Assembly: GCA_001931875.2 (NCBI GenBank)
Contig: MSJH02000803.1
Location: forward strand, 310,362-374,361
From: Byssochlamys sp. IMV 00236
Lineage: Eukaryota; Ascomycota; Eurotiomycetes; Eurotiales; Thermoascaceae
Reading direction: 5' to 3'
DNA length: 64,000 nt
Shown here: positions 1-13,500 of the stretch, in pieces
Layout: every line of letters starts with the position of its first letter
Numbering within the stretch: position 1 is the first letter of the stretch
Translations under genes and position numbers: made by a program
The notes under the pieces: model-generated
Databases searched by the model: none
Told to the model about the DNA's origin: nothing
Seen by the model: only the letters and a program-made list of their open reading frames with translations

Positions 1-15
1 CCGGTTCGAGGAATC

Positions 16-864
16 ATGACGACTCCTCAGCAGACAAAACCCGCCGTGGTTTGCGTATTGTACGTGTGAACGATCTGGGTCTTCTTTACTTCCCTTTCCT
101 CTACATATTCTACTTTGATAGCGTAGTGTAGTGAACTGACTTCTTCTTCTTTTCCTGCTAGTTGCGGCGCCATCTCAGGCAACAATCCAGTTCATCTCGA
201 GAGTGCGCGCGCCCTCGCGCGCACCTTTCACGAGAACAACGTACAACTAGTCTATGGCGGTGGCACGGCCGGTATTATGGGCGAGCTTGCTCGTACTCTT
301 GTCTCATTATCAGGCCCGCGTGCGGTTCACGGCGTGATCCCTCGCGCTCTCGTGTCAGTTGAAGAAGGATACAAGGAGAGCAATGCGACCTCGACAGCAG
401 GGGCTACTGAAATCGCCCAACAGCGGTCTGGCGGAAAGGCGCCAGAGCGAATCCTTCCGTCATCAGGCAAGGACGCCATGGTTGAGGAGACACCTTATGG
501 GATCACGACGATCGTCGAGGACATGCATACACGCAAGAGGTTGATGGCGACGAAAGTGCTAGAGGGAGGACCTGGGTCTGGGTTCGTCGCTCTGGCAGGT
601 GGTTTCGGTACGATGGAGGAGGTCATGGAGATGACGACGTGGAATCAACTCGGCATTCACCGCGTGGGTATCGTGCTGTTGAATGTGGGGGGTTATTGGG
701 ATGGTGTGTTGGCTTGGGTGCGGAACGCAGTTAAGGAAGGGTTCGTGAGCGAGGCAAATTCAAACATCTTGGTCGAAGCGAAGGATGTCAATCAGGTCTT
801 GGAGGCGTTGAGGAATTATAAAGTGAGCGAAGGGCGACTGCAGTTGAAATGGGGACAAGAGTAA
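16..864 (+). CDS. LOG-family cytokinin riboside 5'-monophosphate phosphoribohydrolase-like protein
   Basis: Two exons, 16-59 and 162-864, with a GTACGT...CTAG intron. The join completes a Phe codon just before the CGAISGNNP segment. The protein is about 248 aa, normal for the family. The Rossmann-like LOG fold is marked by GGGTAGIMG near the N-terminus, an Arg/Lys-rich TRKRLM segment and the nucleotide-binding loop AGGFGTMEE, which is PGGxGTxxE in plant and bacterial LOGs, so the Pro is Ala here. Members hydrolyse nucleoside 5'-monophosphates to free base and ribose 5-phosphate; older annotation calls them 'lysine decarboxylase-like'. A roughly 50-residue insert rich in Ala, Ser and Gly sits before the catalytic loop. 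The promoter lies off the left edge. Family is clear; the physiological substrate in this fungus is not. Confidence 0.88.
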
Positions 865-1163
865 ACTGTGGAGTTGGGGAATGACGTGCTCAGGTTCGAG
901 ATAACCCATTCAACCTCAAAGGGCCGTGATCTAGATGCGTGGATCCGGGGAACTTCAATATAGATTGAGAAGTCCCGGCTCACTGTACATAATCTACAGA
1001 TTTACGCTATATATGATAAGAAGATAGATCCCGCTACGAATCGATGAACTGCTAAATGATGAGACGAGCACAAGCATTATCCGTTCCATATTCCCGTTGA
1101 TAATAGAGCCTGGAGTCAAGACCAAGGAATTTTGATATCTATAACATGTCAAACGTTGCTGCA

Positions 1164-2094
1164 TTATGAATCCACTTCCATCGTCTCTTCCGTCGCACCC
1201 TCCGCGCCCGTTCCTGCGCCTTCCAACGCCTGCAACAACGGCGCGATATCTTGGCCATCGTAGAGCTTAAAGGCTTCGAGCTTGGCTTTAGCACCCTCTG
1301 GTGCTTTGCCCACCACACCCACACTTGTGTTGTCCAGCGTCAGCTCCTTGTCCTGGGACAAGGTCTCTTTGAGAGCCCTGAGGCCATGGTTGATGAGCTC
1401 CTCCCGTCCGCAGTCCGCAAACTCATCCAGATGTCTCTCCAGGTACGTCCGGGCCATCTGTGAACGGGCACCAATTGCGCATGCAACCATCTCGTGCGTC
1501 ATGCCCGAGGGCTGGAACTCGAACAGGTGCGGGCCAGAGTCGTCGACACCCGCCACGAGCAGCCCGACACCGTAGGGTCGCTTGCCGTAGTGCTGGGTGT
1601 TAGTCTGAGCGCGATCGCCGATTTGCGAAACGATACGTTCGACGGGAATGGCGCGGCCGTAAGTCATCTTTGATCCCAGGGACTGCTGCTTCATAAAGTT
1701 GGAAAGCACACGGGCATCGGATGCCAGACCAGCGATGGCGATGCCCATGTGAGAGTCGATGGCGATGATCTTCTTCTGGTACGAGGAGAGCTCTTCGGCA
1801 TTTCGCTAATCAGAGAGTATTGTCTGTCAGAACCATATCTACATCCCTAGCAACGGGGATCGGGGCTTCTATTGCGGACCTTCAAGCCGACCAAAACAGC
1901 ATGCGTCTTGCTAGCGATTCCGACGACGACGGAACCTTGCTTGACAGCCTCTTGTGCATATTCCACCTGGAATATCCGACCCTGCGGTGAACTGTTTCCA
2001 GTGCTTATTAGCTATCTAGAAGCTATATCGATCTTGGCATGGAGCTAGATACTGACAAGGTGACCGAATCATTGTCGTAGTTGTTTCTGAACAT
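1164..2094 (-). CDS. PRE5: 20S proteasome subunit alpha6 (PSMA1/Pre5)
   Basis: Three exons read right to left: 2094-2057, 1991-1880, 1805-1164, giving 263 aa, the same length as I recall for human PSMA1. The N-terminus starts MFRNNYDND and runs into the alpha-subunit signature [12 protein letters not shown], followed by [10 protein letters not shown] and the long C-terminal exon with [14 protein letters not shown] and RPYGVGLL. Subunits of this kind form the outer gate ring of the 20S core and lack the catalytic Thr. The C-tail is acidic and Glu-rich. Intron 1 begins GTCAGT; intron 2 begins with the unusual GTCCGC, but phase and family alignment fix it. The gene is divergent from VPS55 across 444 bp. 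Confidence 0.93.
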
Positions 2095-2538
2095 GGCTGC
2101 AGCCGGGAGGACGGAGAAGGAGAAAGAAGGGCGTTTCTAACGGGAGTATGGGCGGCAATAAAATATCGAGCCTGAACAGTGAAGAGAGAGGGCGAGGCGC
2201 AAGAGAGGTCGTGGGAGGGGATCTGGAGGTCTGGCGGAGATGGAGCTGGACAGGCAGTCAGCGACGACGACGCGAGAGCTCCAGCCCCGTTTGGGCCAAG
2301 CATCGCAGCCTGAGGCCGTCCACGTCTGCGACTCCAACGTCACCTCCGTATCCAGCACCTTCACGCTATTCAGTACGGACAAGACCATTCCAATCTGCTT
2401 CATGCGCCAGCGCTGATGTCTCCGGGTCCTATACTTGACTCCGACCTGTTCCTCATCTAGCACCTCAACTCGATTCTCCCAATCTACCTCAACCCATCCT
2501 CTCTCCCGCAAACCGCCGGCTTGCCCGTCTCCGCAACC
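2095..2538. promoter_or_regulatory. Divergent PRE5/VPS55 promoter region
   Basis: This 444-bp interval separates the start codons of PRE5 (leftward) and VPS55 (rightward), so it must hold both promoters. It contains GA-rich stretches around 2,100-2,230 (CT-rich as read from PRE5) and a CT-rich stretch before the VPS55 ATG, as is common in Eurotiales leaders. The short open frames here on both strands look like chance. No clear TATA box was seen. Confidence 0.55.
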
Positions 2539-3107
2539 ATGGCGGCAGGCCTCAAGACTATCATCGCGCTCTCATTCGTACGACTCCCAGGTATAGACCG
2601 TTCGTCTCGAAACTATGTACTGACATCTCTGCGCAGGTCCTCGCCATTGGCTTCCTCCTAGTCATCCTCTCCTCTGCACTATGGCACAACTTCCTACCGC
2701 TTATCGTCGTCGCAACCTACGTTGTCGCGCCGCTGCCTAACTGGATCTGCGCTCGATGCGCCAACCCAGATGACTTTATGGAAAGTGCCGGCAATGCTGT
2801 AATTGACTTTGGACGCTTCCTCACGGGTTTCCTCGTGTTGATGGGCATTGGTACGTGCATTTGTTTACCCTTCTCATCTCAAAGATGATACAGAAGCTTG
2901 AGGAAGACTCTGTTACCACGCTCCCCTTAGATATATCCAGACCCAAACATGTATAAACTAACAATTACTCCAGCTCTCCCAGCAGTCCTCGCCCACAGCG
3001 GCGCCATCGAGATCCCTGCTATGGTCATGTCCATCCTCGGCGGTCTCCTCATCTACGGCACGATCATCAGCTTCTCCATGTTCTTCAAGGAACAGGAGGA
3101 GTTCTGA
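2539..3107 (+). CDS. VPS55: Vps55 endosomal membrane protein (LEPROT/OB-RGRP family)
   Basis: Three exons, 2539-2577, 2637-2850 and 2974-3107, encode 128 aa, the normal family length. Four hydrophobic segments cover most of the protein: the N-terminal ALSFVLAIGFLLVILSS, a second around PLIVVATYVVAPLP, a third beginning GRFLTGFLVLMG and a fourth GGLLIYGTIISFSMFF. The conserved loop NWICARCANPDDF lies between TM2 and TM3. Vps55 acts with Vps68 in late-endosome-to-vacuole sorting. VPS68 lies in the same window at 53,107-53,837. Intron 1 is placed at TTC/GTACGA rather than the later GTATAG because only this keeps the frame. Intron 2 is GTACGT...CAG. Confidence 0.92.
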
Positions 3108-4051
3108 CTAGAAGAATGAAAATCAACCACAAATACGAGTCCTATATTTGTTTTTTGACGGTGGAAATGGAAATGAATCGGGAAAGGGAAACGCAATTCA
3201 TGCTCGAAAGCAACGGTTTCGCGTCTCATGATAGCCTAGCTAGGCCGCAATTGGTGCCCGTGGACGAAAGAAAGATATCCCTTTGCTTTGCTATGCTCTG
3301 CTCTGCTCTAACTTTTTTTGTCTCTATTATGTCATCCATGTCATGTTAACCAGAAATATCCGATGCTCGCTGGATCCGAAGTTCAAGAAATGGGCCTTCA
3401 AAGGGCCCGTCCCTGTTTCAATTACGTTACTTATATTATCTCCGTTTGTTGCGCCTGCGGGTTGGATACCACCTTTTTTGCGCCGTTCTATTGGAGGTTT
3501 CATCTTTCGCTGTGAGGGAAAGCCGCGTCGTATAGAATGATTTCCGTAATGGTCTTCGCTTTGGTACATGTACGAAGGGTATGTATGTTCTTTTTTTCCC
3601 GAGAACTGTTAAATGGCGCTAGGGATTTCGAATTTCCGCAAGGATTAATTAATCAAGGTACAAAAATACTTGTGAGAAAACAGGATAGGATGAATCCCCC
3701 ACTTAATATAGGATAAGTGGACAAACATGCCATTATCAATGTTCCAGGAGAAGAAAGACTAGAGTACTTATACAGGCCCACTTTTCACATTCGTACAGAT
3801 CCGTAGAACTCCCCAAGATTCGATTCAAATAGAGAAGAAACACCTTTATCCTCAAAGTGGTATCTGGTACGAAATGCCCCAGTCTACCAATGAACCCTAA
3901 ATTTAGGAAAAAGATAAGCAGCCAGACCACTTTTTTTCAGACGTCAGGATATCAGAGTAGCGTGGTACTAATGGAATCATAACGGATATACATGATGATA
4001 TACAAAGATCGATTAGGGTTCTTGGAACGTCTCGCACGTCGCGTTTGAGGT
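3108..4051. other. Convergent 3' intergenic region (VPS55/PET127)
   Basis: Both flanking genes end here, so the stretch should hold two 3' UTRs. Several T-rich runs (around 3,150, 3,310 and 3,590) may serve in 3'-end formation. The short open frames have no family resemblance. No RNA gene or repeat was seen. Confidence 0.5.
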
Positions 4052-6649
4052 CTATGAGCTTCGTGGAAGAGGATCCGTCAGGACGACGATGCCTTTTTCT
4101 TTGTCGATCTTGTCCTGCTCTGCACGCCATTCTCTGCCCTCCTTGCTGATCTCACGCAGTCTGCGGATGTAGACATTCGCAGCCAGGTCGGTCTCATCTT
4201 CGCCGCGGCCAGAGAGTGCCTTCCGGCGGCGCTTCTGGAGTGCATCATACAATGCATGCGTCTGGTTGGGCTTCATCTCAGAGAGCTCGTACTCAATGGT
4301 CCACTTGTCATTCGCAGTGAAATTCAACGGGCGCGCAACAGGTCTGCCGTTGACGAAATTGCGGACCGTAAGTGTCATCGCCAGCAGATCGCGGGGTTCC
4401 TGCTCTGGCTCCTTTTTAATGCCATGCATGCTGTCGAACTCCTCAGCAGGGTTCTGCTGTGCGCTTTGGGAAACGGTGGTTGTATCCTTCGCAGCAGGCT
4501 GAGTGTTAGATTCTGAAACGGAGGACTCGGGTCTGTGAGGCTCATTGGTCTCGTTGGCCTTCTTTTCCGGCCCAAGGTTCAAGACCCGTCGTTGATATTC
4601 GTCGATAGCATCCTTATTCCGGGTCTGGATCGCATGTATTTCCTCGTCCGTCACAGGTTCCGCAAATACGTACATGTAAGGAATCTGCGTGTCACGAGTC
4701 TCGAAATGGAACCGCAGCGACTGCTTGGGGAATTTGGCGGTCGCCTTGTCGAGAATCGTATTCCAAAGGGAAAGACTCAGGCGAAACTCAGTGTCCCCCA
4801 GTGCGGTGTCTGTCTGCCCATGCAGAGCCAAGTCCATTTCTGGCAAGCTCACGTATTGGAACCCGAAGATGCGTTCGATGTTGTGGAACGCGACAAAGAT
4901 ACCATCCATGCGACCGATACGCACCTGCAATGAGTATTTGAGGAAAGCAGCGCGGATCATGTCATAGTATTCGCGCTCATAAGACTCGTAGGTCCCGTAT
5001 CGATGCTTGATCTGGTAACCCAAGCCATGCTCGAAGTTCTTAGCATCCATGCGGATAGACACGACTGCTCGGGTCTTCAAATCAAACATGCCAGTGCCCG
5101 GGAGTCGTGGATCGTAGGCATCAAGCTGAGACCGCATGATGAAGTCTCCCAGCGTAGAATAGTGGTAGGCTTCTGGTATGGCCTGTTCCTCCTCTGCAGA
5201 GATCTTATTTTTGCTTGACCTGCGGTAACGCTCAAACTCCTCTTTAGGTAATGTGAGCAGCTTTTCCATTGACTTGCCGAGATTCATGAGAATATTAGCG
5301 CTATCAAACTCTTTGTCCGCATCGATCGCATAGACACCATCCTGATAGCGGAGGAACATAGCTGCAGGGGCCCTCAGCAGCCGTGTGAAACTGCGTATCT
5401 TGTCAGGAAAGAGTTGAGACATCGTTGATATGTTGACAGCCCGCCAATTGGACAAGAGATAGTGGAAGTGCGCAAGGACCGAGGTCATGCTCGAAGAGGA
5501 GCCAACGTATTTTTTGCCTTGCTGCGCGGCTACGTTCCGCAGCGTCTCATCCTTGGAAGACGTGATATACTCCTTCAGTGCGTCGAAGTCGAATTCCGTA
5601 ACAGGCATGATTTCTCCCAGATAAGGATCGAAATTATAAACTCGAGAACGTGGGTCACGGAGATGGTAAACACCGGGACTAGATATCGATCAATTAGTAC
5701 AGTGACAGGTAGTATAAGAGGCCGAGTAACTTACTTGAACAAGACTCTCTCGAGGCCAAAGGAGAGATTCGGTACCTGCCCGGTCTCGACATCCAATGCT
5801 AGAGACCGCTTTTGTCAGCGTTTCCAGCGAAGGGTAGTATACCGGCGGCCAGGATACTCACGAGTAAGTGTCAAATTCCCAGCTTCCAGTGTGCCAGTCT
5901 GCTTAGCTGAAACGAAGCCTTTTAAGTGAGCGACCGGATCCTCCTGGACAGCACCCGCGGCCTTTGCGGCTGCCTTCTTCGTGTTGAGAGCATTCACAGT
6001 ATCTGCTAGCTTGTCTAACGATTTTCTTAGAGCATTTTTGCTCGGTACTTTAGTCTTGCGTATCTTAAGTGGCTTTGCTTTCGGTGTCGCCTCTTCCGTC
6101 TGTGACTCGCTCTCCACCGCTGATTCAGCCTTTTTCGACTTTTTAGCAGCCTGCTTCAATTTTCTCCGCTTCGCTTTGCTGATGCCAGCATTTGCAGCTT
6201 CAGCTGGCGGAGGTGCTTGTGTCTCAGGTGGCTGATCATTCTGGACGTGCTCCGGGCTGGAGACTTGTACACCAGGATTGTGGACGATTTCCTTCGGTAG
6301 TCCAAGTGGTCTATTCGTCACTGGCGGCCGGGGGTGCTTCACCTATGAGCAGGCAATATTCTCAGTTAAACGTCCTTGCAGGCGCATGGGGGAAGAGGTA
6401 CGCAATGGGACAGTCACGCCCATAAAGGAGGCCACATACCGGTTTCTTTCCTGGAAGACGGATTGAGGAATCCGTAGGCTGCGGTGGAGCTCCCAATTCA
6501 TCATCGCCGTGATCAGGACCTGACGAGTATGTCCTGTAGAACGGCGACGTCCGGATGGAGTTCTCGACGATTGACCTCCGGGCTAGACAGGCGAAACATA
6601 CTTGATCGCGGAACGGGTCTGAGACCGACCGCAGAGAGGCCCGAAACAT
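4052..6649 (-). CDS. PET127: Pet127-like mitochondrial RNA-processing membrane protein
   Basis: Four exons read leftward: 6649-6440, 6342-5862, 5798-5735, 5678-4052, giving 793 aa. The first exon is a plausible mitochondrial presequence starting MFRASLRSVSDPF, rich in Arg and Ser; an in-frame ATG 15 codons upstream at 6694 is an alternative start. Exon 2 has a Lys-rich, Ala-rich low-complexity stretch. The conserved core follows: LSFGLERVLFNPGVYHLRDP, then HYSTLGDFIMRSQLDAYDPRLPG and FDLKTRAVVSIR, whose Asp-x-Lys resembles the PD-(D/E)XK nuclease-like fold assigned to this family. Yeast Pet127 works in 5' processing and turnover of mitochondrial RNA at the inner membrane. Introns are GTATGT, GTGAGT and GTAAGT, all with good acceptors. 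The C-terminal 120 residues are polar and poorly conserved. Confidence 0.9.
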
Positions 6650-7256
6650 CCAGGCAGATGAGTCCACGTACAGCAGAAGGGACGAGCAACACAAGCAACG
6701 AGGAATTGAAGGGAACGTTGCAGGTGAAGGGTTGCCACAAAGCTCTTTCTGCCGGCCTCGCCAGCTTCTGGACTTTTTTGATGCGCGCGGCTTCGGCTTT
6801 CTGGCTTCGCCCTACGCGCCTTCACCGCCTTCCTAAGTCGCCACAGAGTAAGAGAATTCTTATTTTTACTACTTTTTACTACTACTTACTACTTGTTCCT
6901 GAGCACGGTCAACATATCAGTGAGCATTTTGGTGTTCAATTGCTGCTAGTAAACAGAAAATAATATACTACGTTTGAAAATTTAATATCCAGCATTGGAC
7001 ATAAACCATTATACGGCTGCACGAAGAGTAAATTAACTACAGGCTGTCAGAGGAAGCATAGACTCCAAAGACACGACCTCCTGTGTATCCTCTTGCTCTC
7101 CTCTAATCCAGAGAACAGACTTATCTAACCTTCTCACGAACCAGACGAGTCCCAGTAGTAGCATTGCCCGTGTTCGAATCGAGCCCATATCATTATTATC
7201 GACGCTGAATGGTTTGTCCTTTAGAGTTCTTGTGGGGTCGGAGAAAGCGCACTCCG
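6650..7256. other. Intergenic region between PET127 and the ADE5,7 leader
   Basis: This holds the PET127 promoter (leftward). An AT-rich tract lies at about 6,850-7,020, with TACT repeats near 6,870. Nothing coding could be supported; the 94-codon minus frame ending near 7,033 has no recognisable motif. Confidence 0.4.
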
Positions 7257-7485
7257 ATGACGGTCCCCGAGAAAAAAAGTTCCAGATGCGGCTTTTCAAA
7301 GACGCTCTGCTTCTCAACTGTCAGTGTCTGTCACAGCGATCCGTTCTTGATTTCGAGTAAGGTGAGTGTGGATGTCCTATATTTGACTTGGTTTTCACGA
7401 TGCTCTCCCTGTGTTGCAGTTCTGGCGCATGCGACCAGTTCTGGTTTCAATAACCCCGCAGAATCGCTTGCCCCTCCATGAATGA
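7257..7485 (+). CDS. Possible short spliced reading frame or leader exons, function unknown
   Basis: A strong donor (AAG/GTGAGT at 7,362) and acceptor (TTGCAG ending 7,419) bracket a 58-bp intron. Joining 7257-7361 to 7420-7485 gives a 56-codon frame starting MTVPEKKSS and ending LPLHE. I recognise no family. It may instead be part of a long spliced 5' leader of ADE5,7, whose start codon is only 312 bp downstream. The intron signals are the main support; coding status is weak. Confidence 0.22.
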
Positions 7486-7594
7486 CTCGATATCAGTCTG
7501 TCGGTCCTGTTCAATTCAACAATTGGAGGAGCTTTGATCTGAGGATCAGTCTTTGACTTCAAGGATCACTATTATACGTGATTCTTCAAGAATA

Positions 7595-7726
7595 ATGGCA
7601 AAATCTAGTCCAGATGTTTCTGATCGCTCAATTTTGGAAGATGCAATGGACTTGTTCCGTTCGGTCCATGTTGAGGATTGTGGCAGACACGACCTCCTAC
7701 CATCACTCTCTCAATTCGATTACTAG
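7595..7726 (+). CDS. Upstream ORF in the ADE5,7 leader (43 codons)
   Basis: An ATG at 7595 opens a 43-codon frame (starts MAKSSPDVSDRS, ends LPSLSQFDY) that closes 70 bp before the ADE5,7 start. A branch-site-like CTGCTAAC at about 7,754 followed by TTCAG and ATCAG acceptors suggests a leader intron just after it. It may be a regulatory uORF, a leader exon or chance. Confidence 0.3.
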   Translation: MAKSSPDVSDRSILEDAMDLFRSVHVEDCGRHDLLPSLSQFDY

Positions 7727-7796
7727 CATTGTATTATATCTACTGTGATTCAACTGCTAACAGATTCAGATCTGAATCAGGAACTCCGCATTGAAG

Positions 7797-10363
7797 ATGC
7801 TCCAGGAACGGTTGCGCGTGCTCGTCGTCGGCAACGGCGGTCGCGAACATGCCTTCGCATGGAAGCTGAGCCAATCTCCCCTGGTCGACGCCGTCTATGT
7901 CGCTCCAGGAAACGGTGGTACTGGTCTTGGAACATCCTCGAAAATCATCAACGCCAACGTCAAAGTCGATGACTACCCCGGCCTGGTCGCTCTGGCACAG
8001 AAACACAATGTCAACCTGGTCGTTCCCGGCCCCGAGGCTCCCCTTGTGGATGGTATCCAAGGCTACTTCCAGGCGGGTATGTAGATACAATTTATTTCCC
8101 GGATGCTGTTTTGCTGGACATGTTGCTGATCGTCAACAGTCGGTATCCGATGCTTCGGTCCATCCAAGGCTGCCGCTCGTATGGAGGGCTCCAAGGCCTT
8201 CTCCAAGGACTTCATGAAGCGCCACCACATCCCAACCGCAGAATATGAGAACTTCACCGACTATGAAGCCGCCCGCAAGTACCTCGACTCTGTTTCACAC
8301 CAGGTTGTTATCAAGGCCAGTGGTCTGGCAGCCGGCAAGGGTGTCATCATTCCCACGACCAAGGAGGAGGCCCACCAGGCTCTGCGCGACATCATGCTGG
8401 ACCACCAATTCGGTGAAGCTGGGGATGAAGTTGTCATCGAGGAGTACCTCGACGGTGACGAACTTAGTATCTTGACCTTCAGTGACGGTTACACGATCAA
8501 GTCCCTGCCCCCGGCGCAGGACCACAAGCGTATCTTTGACGGCGATCAGGGCCCCAACACAGGAGGAATGGGCTGCTATGCTCCTACATTGATTGCTTCA
8601 AAGGCAGTTCTGGAGGAAATTGACCGGACTATCGTCAAGCCTACCATTGATGGAATGAGACGAGAAGGTGAGAAATAGATCCTCTTGTTCTGTTTTTCTT
8701 TTTGCCTGTGAGTCTAACTAGAACAGGATATCCTCTCGTCGGTATCCTCTTCACCGGTCTCATGATGACGAAGAATGGACCTAAGGTTCTCGAATACAAC
8801 GTCCGCGGTGGTGACCCTGAGACTCAGACTCTTCTGCCTCTCCTCAGCGAGGATACCGACCTCGCTGAGATCATGGTTGCTTGTACGGAACACTGGCTGG
8901 ATGGTGTCACCATTAAAGTCGAGCCCAAGTTTGCTACGACTGTCATCGCTGTCGCAGAAGGATATCCTGGCTCGTACGCCAAGGGACGCCCCATTACTCT
9001 GGATCCTACCCCAGAGGACACTATGATCTTCCACGCAGGTACGACGTTGGTTGGCAACGAGCTGCAGAGCTCCGGTGGACGTGTCATCGCCGCTACCTCT
9101 ACTGCTGAGACCTTGGAGGAGGCCGTTCGCAAGAGTTACGTCGGTATCTCCACGATCCACTTCCAGGGCATGCATTACCGCAAGGACATTGCCCACCGTG
9201 CCTTCAGAGATTCTCAGAAACAGAAGACCGAGGAGGGCCTCACATACGCCTCCGCAGGTGTCTCTATCGACGCTGGTAACGAGCTGGTGAACCGCATCAA
9301 GACCTCCGTGGCCCGCACTCGTCGTCCCGGTTCCGACGCAGTGATCGGTGGTTTTGGAGGTACCTTCTCTCTTGCTGCTGCGAACCCAGCCTATCACCCA
9401 CACTCCCCGACCATTATTGGAGCTATCGATGGAGTGGGCACGAAGCTTAAGATCGCGCACGTCATGGGTATCCACAACACTGTCGGTATCGACCTTGTTG
9501 CCATGAACGTCAACGATCTTGTCGTCCAGGGTGCGGAGCCTCTTTTCTTCTTGGACTGCTACTCCTGCGGTCACCTCGACGTCGAGACGGCTTCTGCGTT
9601 CGTCGCCGGTGTTGCGGAGGGATGTGTGCAGGCTGGCTGTGCCCTCGTCGGTGGTGAGACGGCCGAGATGCCAGGTCTCTTCGTCGAGGATACGTACGAT
9701 GCCGTTGGTGCTGCTGTCGGCGCCATCAACACCACTGGCGACAATGCCAGACCTATCCTGCCGGATACTTCTTCCATGAAGCCCGGAGACGTTCTCCTCG
9801 CTCTGGGTTCCTCTGGAATCCATTCCAACGGCTACTCCCTTGTCCGCAAGATTGTGGAACGCTCCGGTCTCAGCTACCACGACCCTGCTCCCTTCACGAT
9901 GCCTTCATCCTCCTCTCCTCTCTCTGTTGGAGCTGCCCTCCTCACCCCAACCCGCATCTACGTTAAGCCCCTGCTGAAGGCCCTCTCTACCCCATCCTCC
10001 CACACCTCCACATCCCCTTCCGCCATCAAGGGTCTCGCCCACATCACCGGTGGTGGTCTCGTCGAGAACGTCCCCCGCATGCTGCCTGCCACCTTGACGG
10101 CTCACATCAACGTCACCTCGTGGCAGCTGCCATCCGTCTTCCAATGGCTCAAGAAGACCGGCAACGTCTCGTCGGCCGAGATGGCCCGTGCCTTCAACTG
10201 CGGTGTCGGCATGGTGATCGTCGTCGAGAAGGGCTGCGAGGACGCCGTCCGCTCCGTTCTCGAGCAGGAAGGCGAAACCGTCTACCAAGTCGGAGAACTC
10301 CGCGTCAAGAACGCCGGCGAGGAGAGCTGCGTCCTCACCGGTCTGGAGAGCTGGGACGCGTGA
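7797..10363 (+). CDS. ADE5,7: Bifunctional phosphoribosylamine-glycine ligase / phosphoribosylformylglycinamidine cyclo-ligase
   Basis: Three exons, 7797-8076, 8140-8667 and 8727-10363, encode 814 aa. The N-terminal half is GARS (purine step 2): VLVVGNGGREHAFAWKL at the start, the ATP-grasp core GLAAGKGVIIP, and GDPETQTLLPLL. The C-terminal half is AIRS (step 5): YASAGVSIDAGNELV, the catalytic region GVGTKLKIA, GIDLVAMNVNDLVVQGAEPL and GGGLVENVPRML. The GART (step 3) domain found in the animal trifunctional enzyme is absent, as in yeast ADE5,7. Both introns are short with standard ends (GTATGT...ACAG, GTGAGA...ACAG). Long frames on the minus strand across the gene are shadows of its codon bias. 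It lies tail-to-tail with actin; I recall the same two genes adjacent in A. fumigatus. Confidence 0.96.
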
Positions 10364-11536
10364 TTTCGATCCCCTCCCCTTTCCTCGATAAAAAAACGAG
10401 AATGATTCCCTTTTTTTCCTTTTTTCATGTTATCACCCTTATTTTCCGTTCCGTCCCATCACGTTACGTTACGCTATACTTTCCTAGCTACCTATCTACC
10501 CTTTTTTTTGGTTGACTACCCACTATCCTCTAGATGTCATTTATTTACGAGGGATAAAAAAAAGTTCCAAAATCAGAGATCAAACGCGAAGGAATTCAAA
10601 AGAGACGATGACGCACAAGACTTGCAAGATGTTACACCCGTTCGGATATACATACATACAAATCAGTAGAAATGTCCCTAAACTAGAAATGAGTTCAGTT
10701 CAATGGTTAATTAAGAGATACATGCTTCTAAAGCACCCAACGGAGTAGATATTGCCATTTACACGGGGAAAACTACGTCACAACCATTACTCAGGTACCA
10801 GAGTATAGCTGGCACGTGCTAAGTGCATATATAGCTAGGTACAAGGACAGACTAGTCTTTCCGAAAAAGCTCTACGCAGTACTGTTTACCTACAAAGGGC
10901 AGAAGCGTGGTCAACTTTTAATAATTCGACTAATATTCAGGATACTCGGGTTTGTCTGCTGCTGCTTGTTTGCGAAAAGAAAAGGGCGAGTATAAGATGT
11001 ATGTGAGAAAAAAGGGGCGCATAGTGGCAGGGTGTGATAGAAAGAAGTGGGGAAATATAGGATCCTAAGTAGTCAACGGGAGTCGCACTTGACAGTTTTT
11101 TTGTCCTTTTTTTCGGGAACTCAGATTCCGTGGATAGGAAGAAAAAGAAGTATCGGGTAAGGTAAAAGGGGCCAAGTACGAGTATTGAAAGTAATATCAA
11201 GAGCCTTCAATCGTATCTTCAACTTTTCCTCTCCAACACCTTGGACTTTCCTACGCTGAATCGATCAACCGTCAAAGGAGTTCCTCCGGCAGAGTTAAGA
11301 CCCTTCCAAATAGCCCGTCTCTGTTCCACAATTTTGTCCCTATGCAGGATATCGCCTTGACATTGCGATTCAGAGAAGGTCTATCATCAGCCGCCACCGC
11401 CATCGCCCTGCGTTTTGGTACAACCTGGAAAGGTACGAAGGAACGAAAGAAACCATTATCCGCTGTAGTTGCTGGAAGAAAAAAGGTCAGATACAGCTCA
11501 TGACAGGTCCTGTCGAGTCTCTGGGTTGGTCATACC
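10364..11536. other. Convergent 3' intergenic region (ADE5,7/actin)
   Basis: This 1.17-kb stretch between two stop codons probably contains both 3' UTRs. T-rich runs follow ADE5,7 at 10,405-10,520, and an A-rich run lies at 10,556-10,575. No coding frame with homology and no RNA gene was seen. Confidence 0.5.
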
Positions 11537-13280
<1,744 letters not shown>

Positions 13281-13500
13281 GGTGGCTGAAATAGAGATTA
13301 AGAGGTTGACGAAAAGAAAATCAAATACGAAGAAATCTAAAAAGGTCGTGCAGCGAACACGACTGGGGAGGAGAGAGCAGGCAAGATGAGGATGTAGACG
13401 GGAGGAGAGGGATGGTGCGGGATGGATGAGATAGGAGGACGGGGTTGTTGATGTTGGCGATGGGAGAAGGGAAGGGGAGTTGGATGAGTTTAGTGTAGTG
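13281..13500 (-). promoter_or_regulatory. Actin 5' leader and CT-rich promoter tract
   Basis: On the plus strand 13,360-13,495 is almost pure purine-rich DNA (GGGAGGAGAG-like repeats). Read in the direction of actin it is a CT-rich tract just upstream of the leader, a common element of strongly expressed Aspergillus genes. The exact transcription start cannot be read. Confidence 0.5.

Noticed and set aside
8714..9880. 388-codon minus-strand frame
   Set aside because: Lies entirely antisense to ADE5,7; a shadow of its codon bias with no domain.
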